From Sphingomonas oleivorans (lineage in GTDB: Bacteria; Pseudomonadota; Alphaproteobacteria; Sphingomonadales; Sphingomonadaceae): a stretch of DNA of 64,000 nt. Shown here one piece after another: positions 33,975-42,371 of the stretch (position 1 is the stretch's first letter; the number at the start of each line of letters is the position of its first letter). A model generated the notes under the pieces. It worked only from the letters and a program-made list of their open reading frames with translations. It did no database searches and was not told where the DNA came from. Location of the stretch: the NCBI RefSeq assembly GCF_003050615.1, contig NZ_NWBU01000009.1, positions 62,001 through 126,000 on the forward strand. The letters run 5' to 3'. Both the position numbers and the translations under genes were made by a program.

Positions 33975-36470
33975 TCATTCGGCCGCGACGGCCAGGGGCT
34001 GGTGGAGATGGCTTTCATGGCCCGCGGCGCGGGCGGCCCAGGGATCTTCCTGGCTGAAGCTCTGCGAGACGCGGAAGCGGTCGGCGAGCGCCGCACGGCC
34101 CTCCGCATCCTCGACGACACGCTGCTGGACATGGGCAAGGCCGACGCGCTCGATCCAGGGCGCGGTCCGCTCCAGATAGCGGGCTTCCTCGCGGTAGAGC
34201 TGGATGAAGGCGGCGCAATATTCCATCGCCTGCTCCTCCGTCTCGACCTTGCAGAGCAGGTCGGTCGCGCGGACCTTGATGCCGCCATTGCCGCCGACAT
34301 GGAGCTCATAGCCCGAATCGACGCAGACCACGCCGAAATCCTTGATCGTCGCTTCCGCGCAGTTTCGCGGACATCCCGAAACCGCGATCTTGAACTTGTG
34401 CGGCATCCAGGAGCCCCAGGTCATGCGCTCGATCTTGACGCCGAGCCCGGTCGAATCCTGCGTGCCGAAGCGGCACCATTCGGAGCCGACGCAGGTCTTC
34501 ACCGTGCGCAGCGACTTGCCATAGGCATGGCCCGAAACCATTCCGGCAGCGTTGAGATCGGCCCAGACGGCGGGCAGATCCTCCTTCTTGATGCCGAAGA
34601 TATCGAGCCGCTGGCCGCCCGTGACCTTCACCATCGGGGCGTTATATTTTTCCACCACATCGGCGATGGCGCGCAGCTCCTTGGGGCTGGTGAGCCCGCC
34701 CCACATGCGCGGCACGACCGAATAGGTGCCGTCCTTCTGGATATTGGCGTGCATCCGCTCATTGACGAAGCGGCTCTGCTGATCGTCGACATATTCGCCG
34801 GGCCAGGCGCAGAGCAGATAATAGTTGAGCGCGGGGCGGCAGGAGGAGCAGCCGTCGGGCGTGGACCAGTGCAGTTCCTGCATCACCTGCGGGATCGCCT
34901 TCAGCCCCTTTTCGACGATCGCGCGGCGGACATCGTCATGGCCGAAGCTGGTGCATTTACACATCGTCCGGACCGTGCGCTCGCCGGCATATTCATCGCC
35001 GAGCGTGATGGCGAGAAGCGTTTCGACGAGGCCGGTGCAGGAGCCGCAGGAGGCCGACGCCTTGGAGCAGGCGCGCACCGCATCGAGCGTGCAGGCCCCG
35101 CCTTCGATCGCGGCGACCACCTTGCCCTTGGAAACGCCGTTGCAGCCGCAAATCTCGGCATCGTCCGAGAGCGCCGCAACGGCCGCCTTAGGGTCCGTCG
35201 CGCCCCCTCCCTGGGCGAAAGCCTGTCCGAAGATCAGATAATCGCGGATGGAGGCGATATCCTCGCCTTTCTTCAGAAGATCGAAATACCAGGCGCCGTC
35301 CGCGGTATCGCCATAGAGCACCGCGCCGACGATGCGATCCTCCTTGACGACGACGCGCTTGTAGATGCCGCGCGCGGCATCGCGCAGCACGATATCCTGC
35401 GCATCCTCCCCGCCCGAGAAATCGCCCGCGGAGAAGACGTCGATGCCGGAGACCTTGAGCTTGGTCGAGGTGACCGAGCCGCGATAGCCGCTGGGGCTAT
35501 CGGTGAGCCCGTCGGCGAGCGCGCGGCACATGTCCCATAGCGGAGCGACGAGGCCATAGACCTGGCCGTCATGCTCGACGCATTCGCCGACCGCGAGGAT
35601 GGCGGGATCGGAGGTGACCATATGGTCGTCCACCTGGATGCCGCGGCCGACGGCAAGGCCGGCCTCGCGCGCGAGCGCCACCGAGGGGCGAATGCCGACC
35701 GCCATCACCACCAGGCTCGCCGGGATGAAGCGGCCATCCTTGAGGCGGACGCCCTCGACATGATCCTCGCCGACGATCTCGGCGGTGTCGGCGCCGGTGA
35801 GGATCGTCTGGCCGCGCGCCTCGAGCGCGGATTTGAGGAGCCAGCCGGCGGCTTCGTCGAGCTGCCTTTCCATCAGCGTCGGCATGAGGTGCAGTACCGT
35901 GACCTTCATGCCGCGCAGCGTCAGGCCATGCGCGGCCTCGAGCCCGAGCAGGCCGCCGCCGATCACCACCGCATCGCCGCCCTTGTCCGCCGCGGTGAGC
36001 ATGCGATCGACATCGTTCATGTCGCGGAAGCTGATGACGCCATCGAGCCTATGGCCCGGCACGGGGATGATGAAGGGATCGGAGCCGGTGGCGATCAGCA
36101 GCCGGTCATAGCTTTCGACGCGGCCCGAGCGGCTTTGCACCAGCCGGTTGGCGCGATCGATCGAGACGACCGGATCGGAGACGATCAGGCGGATGCCATT
36201 ATCGTCATACCAGGCGCGATCGTTGATCACGATATCGTCGAACGCCTTTTCGCCCGCGAGCACGGGCGAGAGCATGATGCGATTATAGTTCACATGCGGC
36301 TCGGCGCCGAAGATGGTGATCCAGTAGCGGCCCGGATCGCGCGCCAGCAGCTCCTCCACCGCGCGGCAGCCGGCCATGCCGTTGCCGATCACCACCAGGC
36401 GTTCACGTCCTGCGGGAGGGGTGGTCGCGCCATCCTCCATGTTGCTCAAATCCGTCACGAATCTATCCAT
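33975..36470 (-). CDS. nirB: NADH-dependent assimilatory nitrite reductase large subunit
   Basis: 831 residues from the ATG at 36470. The FAD/NAD module starts LVVIGNGMAGCRAVEELL; NAD binding is at VVIGGGLLGLEAAHGL. Two BFD-like [2Fe-2S] segments (EICGCNGVSKG ... CGSCTG and MCKCTSFGHD ... CSSCRPAL) are followed by the sulfite/nitrite reductase half with GSEWCRFGTQ and SGCPRNCAEA, the [4Fe-4S]-siroheme cysteines. It reduces nitrite to ammonium. In-frame ATGs at 36548 and 36440 are alternatives; the upstream one would place the leader hairpin inside the gene and has no ribosome site. First gene of nirB-nirD-nasA-cobA. Confidence 0.93.
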   Translation of the reverse strand: MDRFVTDLSNMEDGATTPPAGRERLVVIGNGMAGCRAVEELLARDPGRYWITIFGAEPHVNYNRIMLSPVLAGEKAFDDIVINDRAWYDDNGIRLIVSDPVVSIDRANRLVQSRSGRVESYDRLLIATGSDPFIIPVPGHRLDGVISFRDMNDVDRMLTAADKGGDAVVIGGGLLGLEAAHGLTLRGMKVTVLHLMPTLMERQLDEAAGWLLKSALEARGQTILTGADTAEIVGEDHVEGVRLKDGRFIPASLVVMAVGIRPSVALAREAGLAVGRGIQVDDHMVTSDPAILAVGECVEHDGQVYGLVAPLWDMCRALADGLTDSPSGYRGSVTSTKLKVSGIDVFSAGDFSGGEDAQDIVLRDAARGIYKRVVVKEDRIVGAVLYGDTADGAWYFDLLKKGEDIASIRDYLIFGQAFAQGGGATDPKAAVAALSDDAEICGCNGVSKGKVVAAIEGGACTLDAVRACSKASASCGSCTGLVETLLAITLGDEYAGERTVRTMCKCTSFGHDDVRRAIVEKGLKAIPQVMQELHWSTPDGCSSCRPALNYYLLCAWPGEYVDDQQSRFVNERMHANIQKDGTYSVVPRMWGGLTSPKELRAIADVVEKYNAPMVKVTGGQRLDIFGIKKEDLPAVWADLNAAGMVSGHAYGKSLRTVKTCVGSEWCRFGTQDSTGLGVKIERMTWGSWMPHKFKIAVSGCPRNCAEATIKDFGVVCVDSGYELHVGGNGGIKVRATDLLCKVETEEQAMEYCAAFIQLYREEARYLERTAPWIERVGLAHVQQRVVEDAEGRAALADRFRVSQSFSQEDPWAARAAGHESHLHQPLAVAAE

Positions 36471-36485
36471 TTTCCCGGCTCCGAA

Positions 36486-36539
36486 ACGAAAAAGGCCGCC
36501 ATGCGGACGCTGGATTTCCAGCGCCTGCATGGCGGCCTT
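36486..36539 (-). terminator. Leader terminator (candidate NasT-controlled attenuator) of nirB
   Basis: A long hairpin (arms 36492-36513 and 36518-36539, loop attt) has 13 perfect outer base pairs, one G-U, one mismatch and six inner pairs. Read on the minus strand it ends in a TTTTTCGTTT tract, and nirB starts 16 bases later. No promoter can fit between it and the start codon, so transcription has to read through. ANTAR antitermination by NasT is the expected mechanism. Confidence 0.75.
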
Positions 36540-36628
36540 GCCATTCATCGTATGTCCGGTCGGGGGCGTTCGGCCGATCCCTTCCGGTGCGATGCGCCGC
36601 GGATCTGCCAACATTGGCAGGCGCGACT

Positions 36629-36683
36629 ATGTCCCGTTCCGGCTACATCGCCTGAACGACATCAACATGTCCCGAATCGGGAC
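36629..36683. promoter_or_regulatory. Repeated ATGTCCCG boxes upstream of nirB
   Basis: A perfect 15-bp palindrome gtcccga-a-tcgggac lies at 36669-36683. A partial copy gtcccgttccgg lies 38 bases away at 36631-36642. Both are preceded by 'at', giving the direct repeat ATGTCCCG at 36629 and 36667. They lie between the narK end hairpin and the nirB leader, where the promoter must be. No match to a known operator was recognised. Confidence 0.4.
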
Positions 36684-36751
36684 TGCCATCAAGTGCTTTT
36701 TTTGCAGCGCAGCAGCGGTCGAGGCGGAATCCCGGCGAATCGGAGCATCCA

Positions 36752-36793
36752 GTCGAGCGGCGGCCAGAGGATTTCCCCTGGCCGCTGCTCGAC
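36752..36793 (-). terminator. Hairpin after narK
   Basis: A 19-bp stem with one G-U and one mismatch, arms 36752-36770 and 36775-36793, loop attt, 30 bases beyond the narK stop. No strong T-run on either strand, so it may cap narK mRNA or terminate imperfectly. Confidence 0.55.
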
Positions 36794-36822
36794 CTGAGCG
36801 CGGCGGGAGGGCCGGCAATGGA

Positions 36823-38031
36823 TCAGATGCGCACGCCCTGGATTGCGGCGCCCCAGGTCGTCCGCCACTTGCGCTTGACGAAGTTGAGGCCGATCAGCGC
36901 GAGGCCCGCCAGCGCGGCGAAGATCAGGAAGCCCGGCTCATAAGTGCCGGTGATCTGCTTGGCGAGGCCGAGCGAGGAGGCGAGATAGAAGCCGCCAATG
37001 CCGCCGGCCATGCCGACGAGCCCGGTCATCACCCCGATCTCGGCGCGGAAACGTTGCGGCACGAGCTGGAACACCGCGCCATTGCCGGTGCCGAGCGCGA
37101 GCATCGCGACAACGAAGAAGGCGAGCGCGGAGAAAACATTGGCAGGCCCCGTGCTGACGCCCACCAGCGCCACTGCGGCCACCGCATAGACGATGCTGAG
37201 CGCACGGATGCCGCCGATCCGGTCCGCTAGCGCGCCGCCGAGCGGCCGGACGAGCGAGCCGGCGAAGACGCAGGCCGCGGTGCAATAGCCCGCCATCACC
37301 GTCGTTAGCGCGAACTGATCGGTGAAATAGATTGTGAGCGAGGAGGAGAGGCCGACGAAGCCGCCGAAGGTGACGCCGTAGAAGAGCATGAACCACCAGG
37401 CATCGACCATCTTCAACGGCTCGAGATAGGCGACGATCGGCTTGGGCGCGGGCGGGTTGGGCGCATCCTTGGCGAGCGCCATATAGGCCAGGAAGACGAT
37501 GGTGAGCGGAATCACCGCAAGGCCCAGCACCGCATTCCAGCCGAACAGCTTGGCAAGCGTCGGCGCGAATAGGGCTGCGAAGACGGTGCCCGAATTGCCC
37601 ATGCCGGCAATGCCCAGCGCCTTGCCCTGATGCTCGGGCGGATACCAGCGGCTGGCGAGCGGGAGCGCGATGGCGAAGCTGGCGCCCGCAAAGCCCAGGA
37701 TGACGCCGGTGAGGAGCGTCGCGCCGAAGCTGTGGATGCCCAGGATCCAGGCGGCAGCGAGGCCGAATATGACGATGAGCTGGTTGATCGCGCCGGTGCG
37801 CTTCGGCCCGATCCGATCCACGAACAGGCCGTTCACCATCCGCAGCACCGCGCCCGCAAGCGTCGGCACCGCGACCATCAGCCCCTTCTCAGCGGGCGAG
37901 AGGCCGAGATCGCGGGCGATTTCCGGCCCGAGCGGGCCGAGCAGCACCCAGCACATGAAGGCCACGTCGAAATAGAGGAAGGCGGCGATGAGCGTCGGCC
38001 TGTGGCCCGCGCTCCAGAAACTCGATTTCAT
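36823..38031 (-). CDS. narK: Nitrate/nitrite MFS transporter (NarK/NasA type)
   Basis: 402 residues, 12 predicted membrane segments. Nitrate-transporter signature segments GFAGASFAIALPLASRWY and GIAGMGNSGTVFAALF are present, as is the pore Arg context VLRMVNGLFVDRIGPKRTG. It brings nitrate into the cytoplasm for NasA. Shine-Dalgarno GGGAG eight bases upstream. Divergent from the phosphatase-kinase gene and separated from nirB by 352 bases that carry its own end hairpin and the nirB control region. Confidence 0.93.
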   Translation of the reverse strand: MKSSFWSAGHRPTLIAAFLYFDVAFMCWVLLGPLGPEIARDLGLSPAEKGLMVAVPTLAGAVLRMVNGLFVDRIGPKRTGAINQLIVIFGLAAAWILGIHSFGATLLTGVILGFAGASFAIALPLASRWYPPEHQGKALGIAGMGNSGTVFAALFAPTLAKLFGWNAVLGLAVIPLTIVFLAYMALAKDAPNPPAPKPIVAYLEPLKMVDAWWFMLFYGVTFGGFVGLSSSLTIYFTDQFALTTVMAGYCTAACVFAGSLVRPLGGALADRIGGIRALSIVYAVAAVALVGVSTGPANVFSALAFFVVAMLALGTGNGAVFQLVPQRFRAEIGVMTGLVGMAGGIGGFYLASSLGLAKQITGTYEPGFLIFAALAGLALIGLNFVKRKWRTTWGAAIQGVRI

Positions 38032-38102
38032 GGATCAACTCCCGCTGCTGGCTTGACGTGAAAGGACCCCGGAGCGCAAGTCGCGCCGAGGAGAAGAGAG
38101 GC

Positions 38103-39800
38103 ATGCGGCCCGAAGGCAGGCTTGAGATCGCGGCCGGATTCGCGACGGCGCAGGGGCCGCGACCCGACAATCAGGATTTCGGCGCGGTCCATCGCGGCAG
38201 CGCGGCCGAGGAACTCAGCCATGGCATCATCGCCGCGGTGGCGGATGGAGTGGGCGGCGCCAAGGGCGGGCGCATCGCCGCCGAACTCGCCGTGCGCAGC
38301 TTCATCGAGGGCTATCCCGCGCAGAGCCCGACGATCGGCGTGGAGGCGGGCGGCATCCGCGCGCTCGCCAGCTATAATCGCTGGCTGAACGATCGCGCGC
38401 GCACCGACTCCACGATGGAGGGGGCGGCGACCACCTTCACCGCGCTGGTGCTGAGGGGACGCGAGGCGACCTTGTTCCATGTCGGCGACAGCCGCGCTTG
38501 GCTCTATCGCGGCGGCATGGTCCGCCGGCTGACGCAGGACCATGTGCTGCCCCAGCCCGAGCTGCGCCATGTGCTCTATCGCGCGCTTGGAATCGAGCCG
38601 GAGCTTCGGATCGATATCGGCCGGATCGTGTTGGAACCGCACGATCGGTTGCTGCTGGCGACCGATGGTGTGCATAATGCGCTGTCCGACCGGGCGCTCG
38701 CCCGGCTGCTCGCGGCACATGGCTCGCCCGAGGCCGATGCGGCGGCGATCGTCGATGCGGCGATCGCGGCGGGCACGCAGGACAATTCGACCGTGGTGCT
38801 GATCGACCTGATCCGGCTGCCCGCGATCGACCAGGATGCGATCGGCGCGGAGGCGGAGCGGCTGCCGGTCGAGCCGCCGCCCAAGACGGGCGATGCGGTG
38901 GACGGGTTCACGCTCGAACGATTGCTGTCCGACGGGCGCTACAGCCGTATCTTCCTCGCCCGCGATGAGGGGAGGGGCGATCCGCTGGTGCTGAAATTCC
39001 CGAAGCCCGCGCTGCTTTCCGAAAGCGGCGCGCGGCGCGCCTTCCTGCGCGAGACGCTGATCGGACGGCGCGTGGAAAGCCCCTTCGTCGGCGGCACGAT
39101 CGCGATCGCGCCCGAGCGGCAGAGCCGGCTCTACATCGCCATGCCCTTCCACTCGGGCGAGACGCTGGAGGCGCGGCTGACGCGCGCGCCCGTCACCATC
39201 CGCCAGGGTGTGGAGATAGCGATCCGGCTGGCGAAGGGCGTCGCGGCGCTCCACCGGCTGGAGGTCGTCCATCGCGACATCAAGCCGGACAATGTGATGC
39301 TGACCGCCGAGGGCGGGCTGAAGCTGATCGACCTGGGCGTCGCGCGCCTGCCGCGCCTGCCCGATTTCGCGCCCGAGGAGATTCCCGGCACGCCGGGCTA
39401 TATGGCGCCCGAACTGTATGACGGGCAGCCGGGCGACGCGGTGAGCGACCAGTTCGCGCTGGGCGTCACCCTCTATCGCATGTTCACCGGGCGCTTTCCT
39501 TATGGCGAGCCGGAGGCGTTCAGCCGGCCGCGCTTCGATCGGCCGCCCCTGCCCGCATCGCGCCATCGCGGCGACATGCCCGCCTGGCTCGGCGCGGCGC
39601 TGCTCCGCGCGGTGGCAGTCAATCCTGCCGACCGTTTCGGCGATGTGACCGAACTGGTGCATGTGCTGGAAAGCGGCAACGCCCGGGCGATCACGCCCCG
39701 GCCGCGCGCACCGCTGATCGAGCGGCATCCGGTGCGTTTCTGGCAGGGGGTGAGCCTGCTCCTCGCGCTGGGCATGTTCATCGCGCTGGCGATGCGATAG
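38103..39800 (+). CDS. Bifunctional PP2C phosphatase / Ser-Thr protein kinase, membrane-anchored
   Basis: 565 residues. N-terminal PP2C domain (about 8-238): DNQD at 22-25, VADGVGG near 47-52, VGDSRAW at 128-133, ATDGVHN near 187 and DNSTVV near 227. C-terminal Hanks kinase (about 265-520): ATP Lys in VLKFPKP near 298, HRDIKPDNV at 390-398, DLG at 410-412 and GYMAPE near 432. One C-terminal membrane segment (about 543-562). Such fusions recur beside nitrate-assimilation genes, but target and signal are unknown. ATG at 38103 chosen. Divergent from narK, convergent to nasS. Confidence 0.9.
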   Translation: MRPEGRLEIAAGFATAQGPRPDNQDFGAVHRGSAAEELSHGIIAAVADGVGGAKGGRIAAELAVRSFIEGYPAQSPTIGVEAGGIRALASYNRWLNDRARTDSTMEGAATTFTALVLRGREATLFHVGDSRAWLYRGGMVRRLTQDHVLPQPELRHVLYRALGIEPELRIDIGRIVLEPHDRLLLATDGVHNALSDRALARLLAAHGSPEADAAAIVDAAIAAGTQDNSTVVLIDLIRLPAIDQDAIGAEAERLPVEPPPKTGDAVDGFTLERLLSDGRYSRIFLARDEGRGDPLVLKFPKPALLSESGARRAFLRETLIGRRVESPFVGGTIAIAPERQSRLYIAMPFHSGETLEARLTRAPVTIRQGVEIAIRLAKGVAALHRLEVVHRDIKPDNVMLTAEGGLKLIDLGVARLPRLPDFAPEEIPGTPGYMAPELYDGQPGDAVSDQFALGVTLYRMFTGRFPYGEPEAFSRPRFDRPPLPASRHRGDMPAWLGAALLRAVAVNPADRFGDVTELVHVLESGNARAITPRPRAPLIERHPVRFWQGVSLLLALGMFIALAMR

Positions 39801-39847
39801 GCCCATATCTCCCTCCACATCGGCTGTCCCGAGTGGCGAGAGACATG

Positions 39848-39868
39848 GGCCCCTGCCTTCGCGGGGGC
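39848..39868. repeat. Imperfect 'cccctgc' palindrome after the kinase gene
   Basis: gcccctgccttcgcgggggc, an imperfect copy of the dispersed palindrome family with one arm mismatch, 48 bases past the kinase stop. Confidence 0.5.
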
Positions 39869-39936
39869 GATGGAAGCTGGATTCAACGGCCTTCGCCAAA
39901 GCGCTTTCCCTCGTTGCCCGATGTTTCGCGGGCACG

Positions 39937-39989
39937 AAAAAAGCCGCCTCCGGCCCCCCGCCTGGATGCGGTGGCCGGACAGCGGCTTT
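39937..39989 (-). terminator. Second terminator downstream of nasS
   Basis: Arms 39940-39947 with 39982-39989 (8 bp) and 39949-39955 with 39973-39979 (7 bp), separated by a small internal loop; a ccgc/gcgg hairpin with a six-base loop sits on top. The minus strand then reads TTTTTTCG. It lies about 110 bases beyond the nasS end. Confidence 0.7.
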
Positions 39990-40047
39990 GCTGTCTGTCG
40001 GTGGAGGGCCGGCCCCATCGTCGGGCGGCCATCCGATTTCGCTTATA
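39937..40047 (-). ncRNA. Candidate small RNA between nasS and the kinase gene
   Basis: On the minus strand a TATAAG box (40042-40047) lies after the nasS terminator. From about 40035 to the TTTTTT tract at 39937 would be a transcript of roughly 100 bases without an ORF. It folds into two hairpins, one near 40007-40030 and the terminator stem. The -35 region is poor, so the promoter is uncertain. It might simply be a tandem terminator. Confidence 0.3.
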
Positions 40048-40085
40048 GGATTTCTGATTCGCGCCTTTTTCGCAAGTGCAAAATG

Positions 40086-40106
40086 AAAAAGCCGGTCAGC
40101 GCCGGC
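40086..40106 (-). terminator. Terminator overlapping the nasS stop
   Basis: Stem gccgg/ccggc (40091-40095 with 40102-40106), with the nasS TGA in its loop, followed on the minus strand by five T residues. Confidence 0.55.
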
Positions 40107-41307
40107 CAAATCCTTGAAGATAGGCCTCGATCGCGTCGGGATCGAAGATCCGTCCGTCGAAGAAGCGATCCGCGCCGAGCGTCAGCGCGCCGCGATTCGT
40201 GCCGACACCGAGCGGCTGGCTGAGCGCGCCTTCGAGTTTCAGGCTGGCGCCCGGCATCGGCGTCGTGCCGCCCGCCAGCGCCCGGCGATAGAGATCGGAC
40301 CGGAACACCCCGGCCGATGCCCGCTCGGCCGCGGCGCTCGGTTCCACCATCTTCCAGCGAACGAGCTGCGAATAGATCCATAAGCCCTGGCTGCGCCACG
40401 GAAAATTGGCGGCCTCGCGATGGAACAGCAGGAAATCGGGTATGTCGACCGGCGCCTCGCCCTGGCGCAGCACCATGCGGCCGGCAAGCGCCTGCTCGAT
40501 CAGGGCGGCAGGCTGGCCGACATAGGCCGGGTCCGCCAGCATCGTGGCGAGCGTCGCGCGGTTGGCGGGATGGTCGCACCAGAGGGCAGCCGCGTCGAGC
40601 GCGCGGAGCAGCCGGTCGAGCAGCTCGGGATTGGCGTCCGCCCATGCCTCGCGCACGCCGACGACCTTCTCGACCCCGCGCTGCCAGATGTTGCAGCCGA
40701 CCGCCGCGATCTCGCCCAGCCCCTCGGCAACGGCGACGCTGCTCCATGGCTCGCCCGCGATGAAGCCGTCCAGCTCGCCCGCGCGCAATGCCTCCACCAT
40801 CAGCGAGGGCGGCAGCACGCGCAGGTTCAGGTCCCGATCCGGATCGACGCCGGCATAGCCGAGCCAGTAGCGCAGCATCAGCGCATGGCTGGAAAAGCGA
40901 TGGACGATGCCGATCACGGGCTTGCGCCGGTGAAGGCCGATCGCGCCCGCGAAATCATGCGCGGTGGCGATCGGATCGGCGATGCGATTGGCCGGATGGG
41001 GATCGAGCGCCGCGGCGAACTCGGCGGCGAGCGTCAGCGCATTGCCGTTGACGTTGAGCTTGAAGGGGGCGGCGATCGAGGCGGGATGCTGGCTGAGCCC
41101 GAGCGTCACCGCGACGGCGAGCGGCGCCAGCAGATGCGCCGCCTGCACCTGGCCATAGACCAGCCGGTCGCGCACCGTGGCCCAGCTCGTATCGCGGACC
41201 AGCCTGAGATCGATTCCCTCGGCCTCGGCAAAGCCCATCTCCTTCGCCGCGACGAGCACGGCGCTGTCGGTGAGGGGCAGGAAGGCGATGGCGAGCGGGG
41301 TCGTCAT
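40096..41307 (-). CDS. nasS: Nitrate-sensing protein NasS (NrtA/CmpA-like)
   Basis: 403 residues. A periplasmic-binding-protein fold of the NrtA type (starts PLAIAFLPLTDSAVLVAAKE; later GFIAGEPWSSVAVAEG) but with no signal peptide, so cytoplasmic. In characterised alphaproteobacteria NasS holds NasT until nitrate binds. Its ATG overlaps the nasT stop (ATGA), giving the 1:1 sensor-antiterminator pair. Confidence 0.9.
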   Translation of the reverse strand: MTTPLAIAFLPLTDSAVLVAAKEMGFAEAEGIDLRLVRDTSWATVRDRLVYGQVQAAHLLAPLAVAVTLGLSQHPASIAAPFKLNVNGNALTLAAEFAAALDPHPANRIADPIATAHDFAGAIGLHRRKPVIGIVHRFSSHALMLRYWLGYAGVDPDRDLNLRVLPPSLMVEALRAGELDGFIAGEPWSSVAVAEGLGEIAAVGCNIWQRGVEKVVGVREAWADANPELLDRLLRALDAAALWCDHPANRATLATMLADPAYVGQPAALIEQALAGRMVLRQGEAPVDIPDFLLFHREAANFPWRSQGLWIYSQLVRWKMVEPSAAAERASAGVFRSDLYRRALAGGTTPMPGASLKLEGALSQPLGVGTNRGALTLGADRFFDGRIFDPDAIEAYLQGFGRR

Positions 41308-41885
41308 TTCGTGCCTCCCAGAAGCGCGCTGGCGGTGATCAGCGCATTGGCCACGTCGACCAGCTTGCGCCCCTGATTCATCGCGGTCGAACGCAGCAAT
41401 GCATAGGCCTCGCTTTCCGTAAGATTGCGGCTGTCCATCAGGATCGTCTTGGCGCGATCGATCGTCTTGCGATCGGCGAGCGCGGTGCGCGCCTCGTCCA
41501 GCTCCGCCTTGAGCGTCGCGAAGGCGTTGAAGCGGCGGACGGCGAGATCGAGGATCGGCTTCACCCTGTCCTTGCGCAGGCCATCGACGACATAGGCCGA
41601 TACGCCTGCATCGATCGCGGCGCCGATCATCGCCTCGTCCGACTGATCGACGAACATCGCGATCGGCCGCGCCAGCGCCCGGCTGACGGCGAGCATCTCT
41701 TCCAGTGAATCGCGGCTGGGCGTGCCGAGATCCATCAGCACCACATCGGGCGCGAGTCGTTCGAGTCGGGCGACGAAGGCCCCCCGCGGCGGCACCACCT
41801 CTATATCGTCATAGCCCGCCTCGCGCAGGCCTTCCTCCAGGATCGTCGCGCGCAGGCCGCTTTCATCTACGATCGCAATTCGCAA
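41304..41885 (-). CDS. nasT: ANTAR-domain antiterminator NasT
   Basis: 193 residues. A receiver-like N-terminal domain (IAIVDESGLRATILEEGL; Asp52 in VLMDLGTP) precedes the C-terminal ANTAR RNA-binding helices (about 120-185: ADRKTIDRAKTILMDSRNL, TESEAYALLRSTAMNQGR). ANTAR proteins bind leader RNA hairpins and stop terminators from forming. The obvious target in this window is the nirB leader. First gene of nasT-nasS. Confidence 0.92.
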   Translation of the reverse strand: MRIAIVDESGLRATILEEGLREAGYDDIEVVPPRGAFVARLERLAPDVVLMDLGTPSRDSLEEMLAVSRALARPIAMFVDQSDEAMIGAAIDAGVSAYVVDGLRKDRVKPILDLAVRRFNAFATLKAELDEARTALADRKTIDRAKTILMDSRNLTESEAYALLRSTAMNQGRKLVDVANALITASALLGGTK

Positions 41886-42112
41886 ATGCGCTCTCCGCCG
41901 GCCCCGGCGGCGAAAATGCTGCGCAAGAAGGGGGCCGTCAACATGGCATGAAGCGGGCGCGGCGCGGCATGTGCGGCAAACCGCACGGACCGATCGGTAA
42001 CAGCCCGGCTATGTCGGCATGAAGAAAACTATTGTGGCGCGGCCATATCTCTACTCATTAAGTAGGAAATACAGGCATGGACGTTGCCATGCCGTTTGCG
42101 AAGGAGATGCCG

Positions 42113-42274
42113 ATGTCGGCTGCCCATGCTATCCAGCCTGCCGATCAGCGCCCCGCCGCGCCGTCCCGCGCGGTCCGGCCGGCCCGCACCGATGCCCGTG
42201 CCGAAAGCGCCCCAGCTGCGCCCGGCCCCCTCTCGCTCGACGAATTCTGGGCCCGGCTCGACGCCGGCCGCTGA
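42113..42274 (+). CDS. Small protein ORF, 53 residues
   Basis: Not recognised. ATG at 42113 is preceded by AAGGAG with six-base spacing, better than the in-frame ATG at 42077. The sequence is Ala/Pro/Arg-rich and unstructured, then ends in a compact motif GPLSLDEFWARLDAGR. Codon third positions are strongly GC, unlike the overlapping frame. A good terminator closes the unit at 42411. It is divergent from nasT. Confidence 0.5.
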   Translation: MSAAHAIQPADQRPAAPSRAVRPARTDARAESAPAAPGPLSLDEFWARLDAGR

Positions 42275-42371
42275 GTTTCACCTGAGATTCACCGTTCCTG
42301 GCCGGCAGACTCCCCGTTTTCGGTCCGGCCAGTTGGGGGCCGATCATGCTTTCCGATCACTCCCTACATCT

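Noticed and set aside
36560-36640. Possible ANTAR double-hexaloop (stem ccgg, loop aaggga) before the nirB terminator
   Set aside because: The stem is only four pairs including a G-U; too weak to call. The terminator itself is kept.
36655-36668. FNR/Crp-like box (ttgat-gtcg-ttcag on the minus strand) near nirB
   Set aside because: The second half-site departs from ATCAA; chance match likely.
38028-40109. Minus-strand open frame opposite the phosphatase-kinase gene
   Set aside because: The plus strand has intact PP2C and kinase motifs; the antisense product is Arg/His-rich without family signs.
42019-42285. 88-codon open frame overlapping the small ORF at 42113
   Set aside because: Cys/Arg/Pro-rich translation with no ribosome site; codon use favours the 42113 frame.
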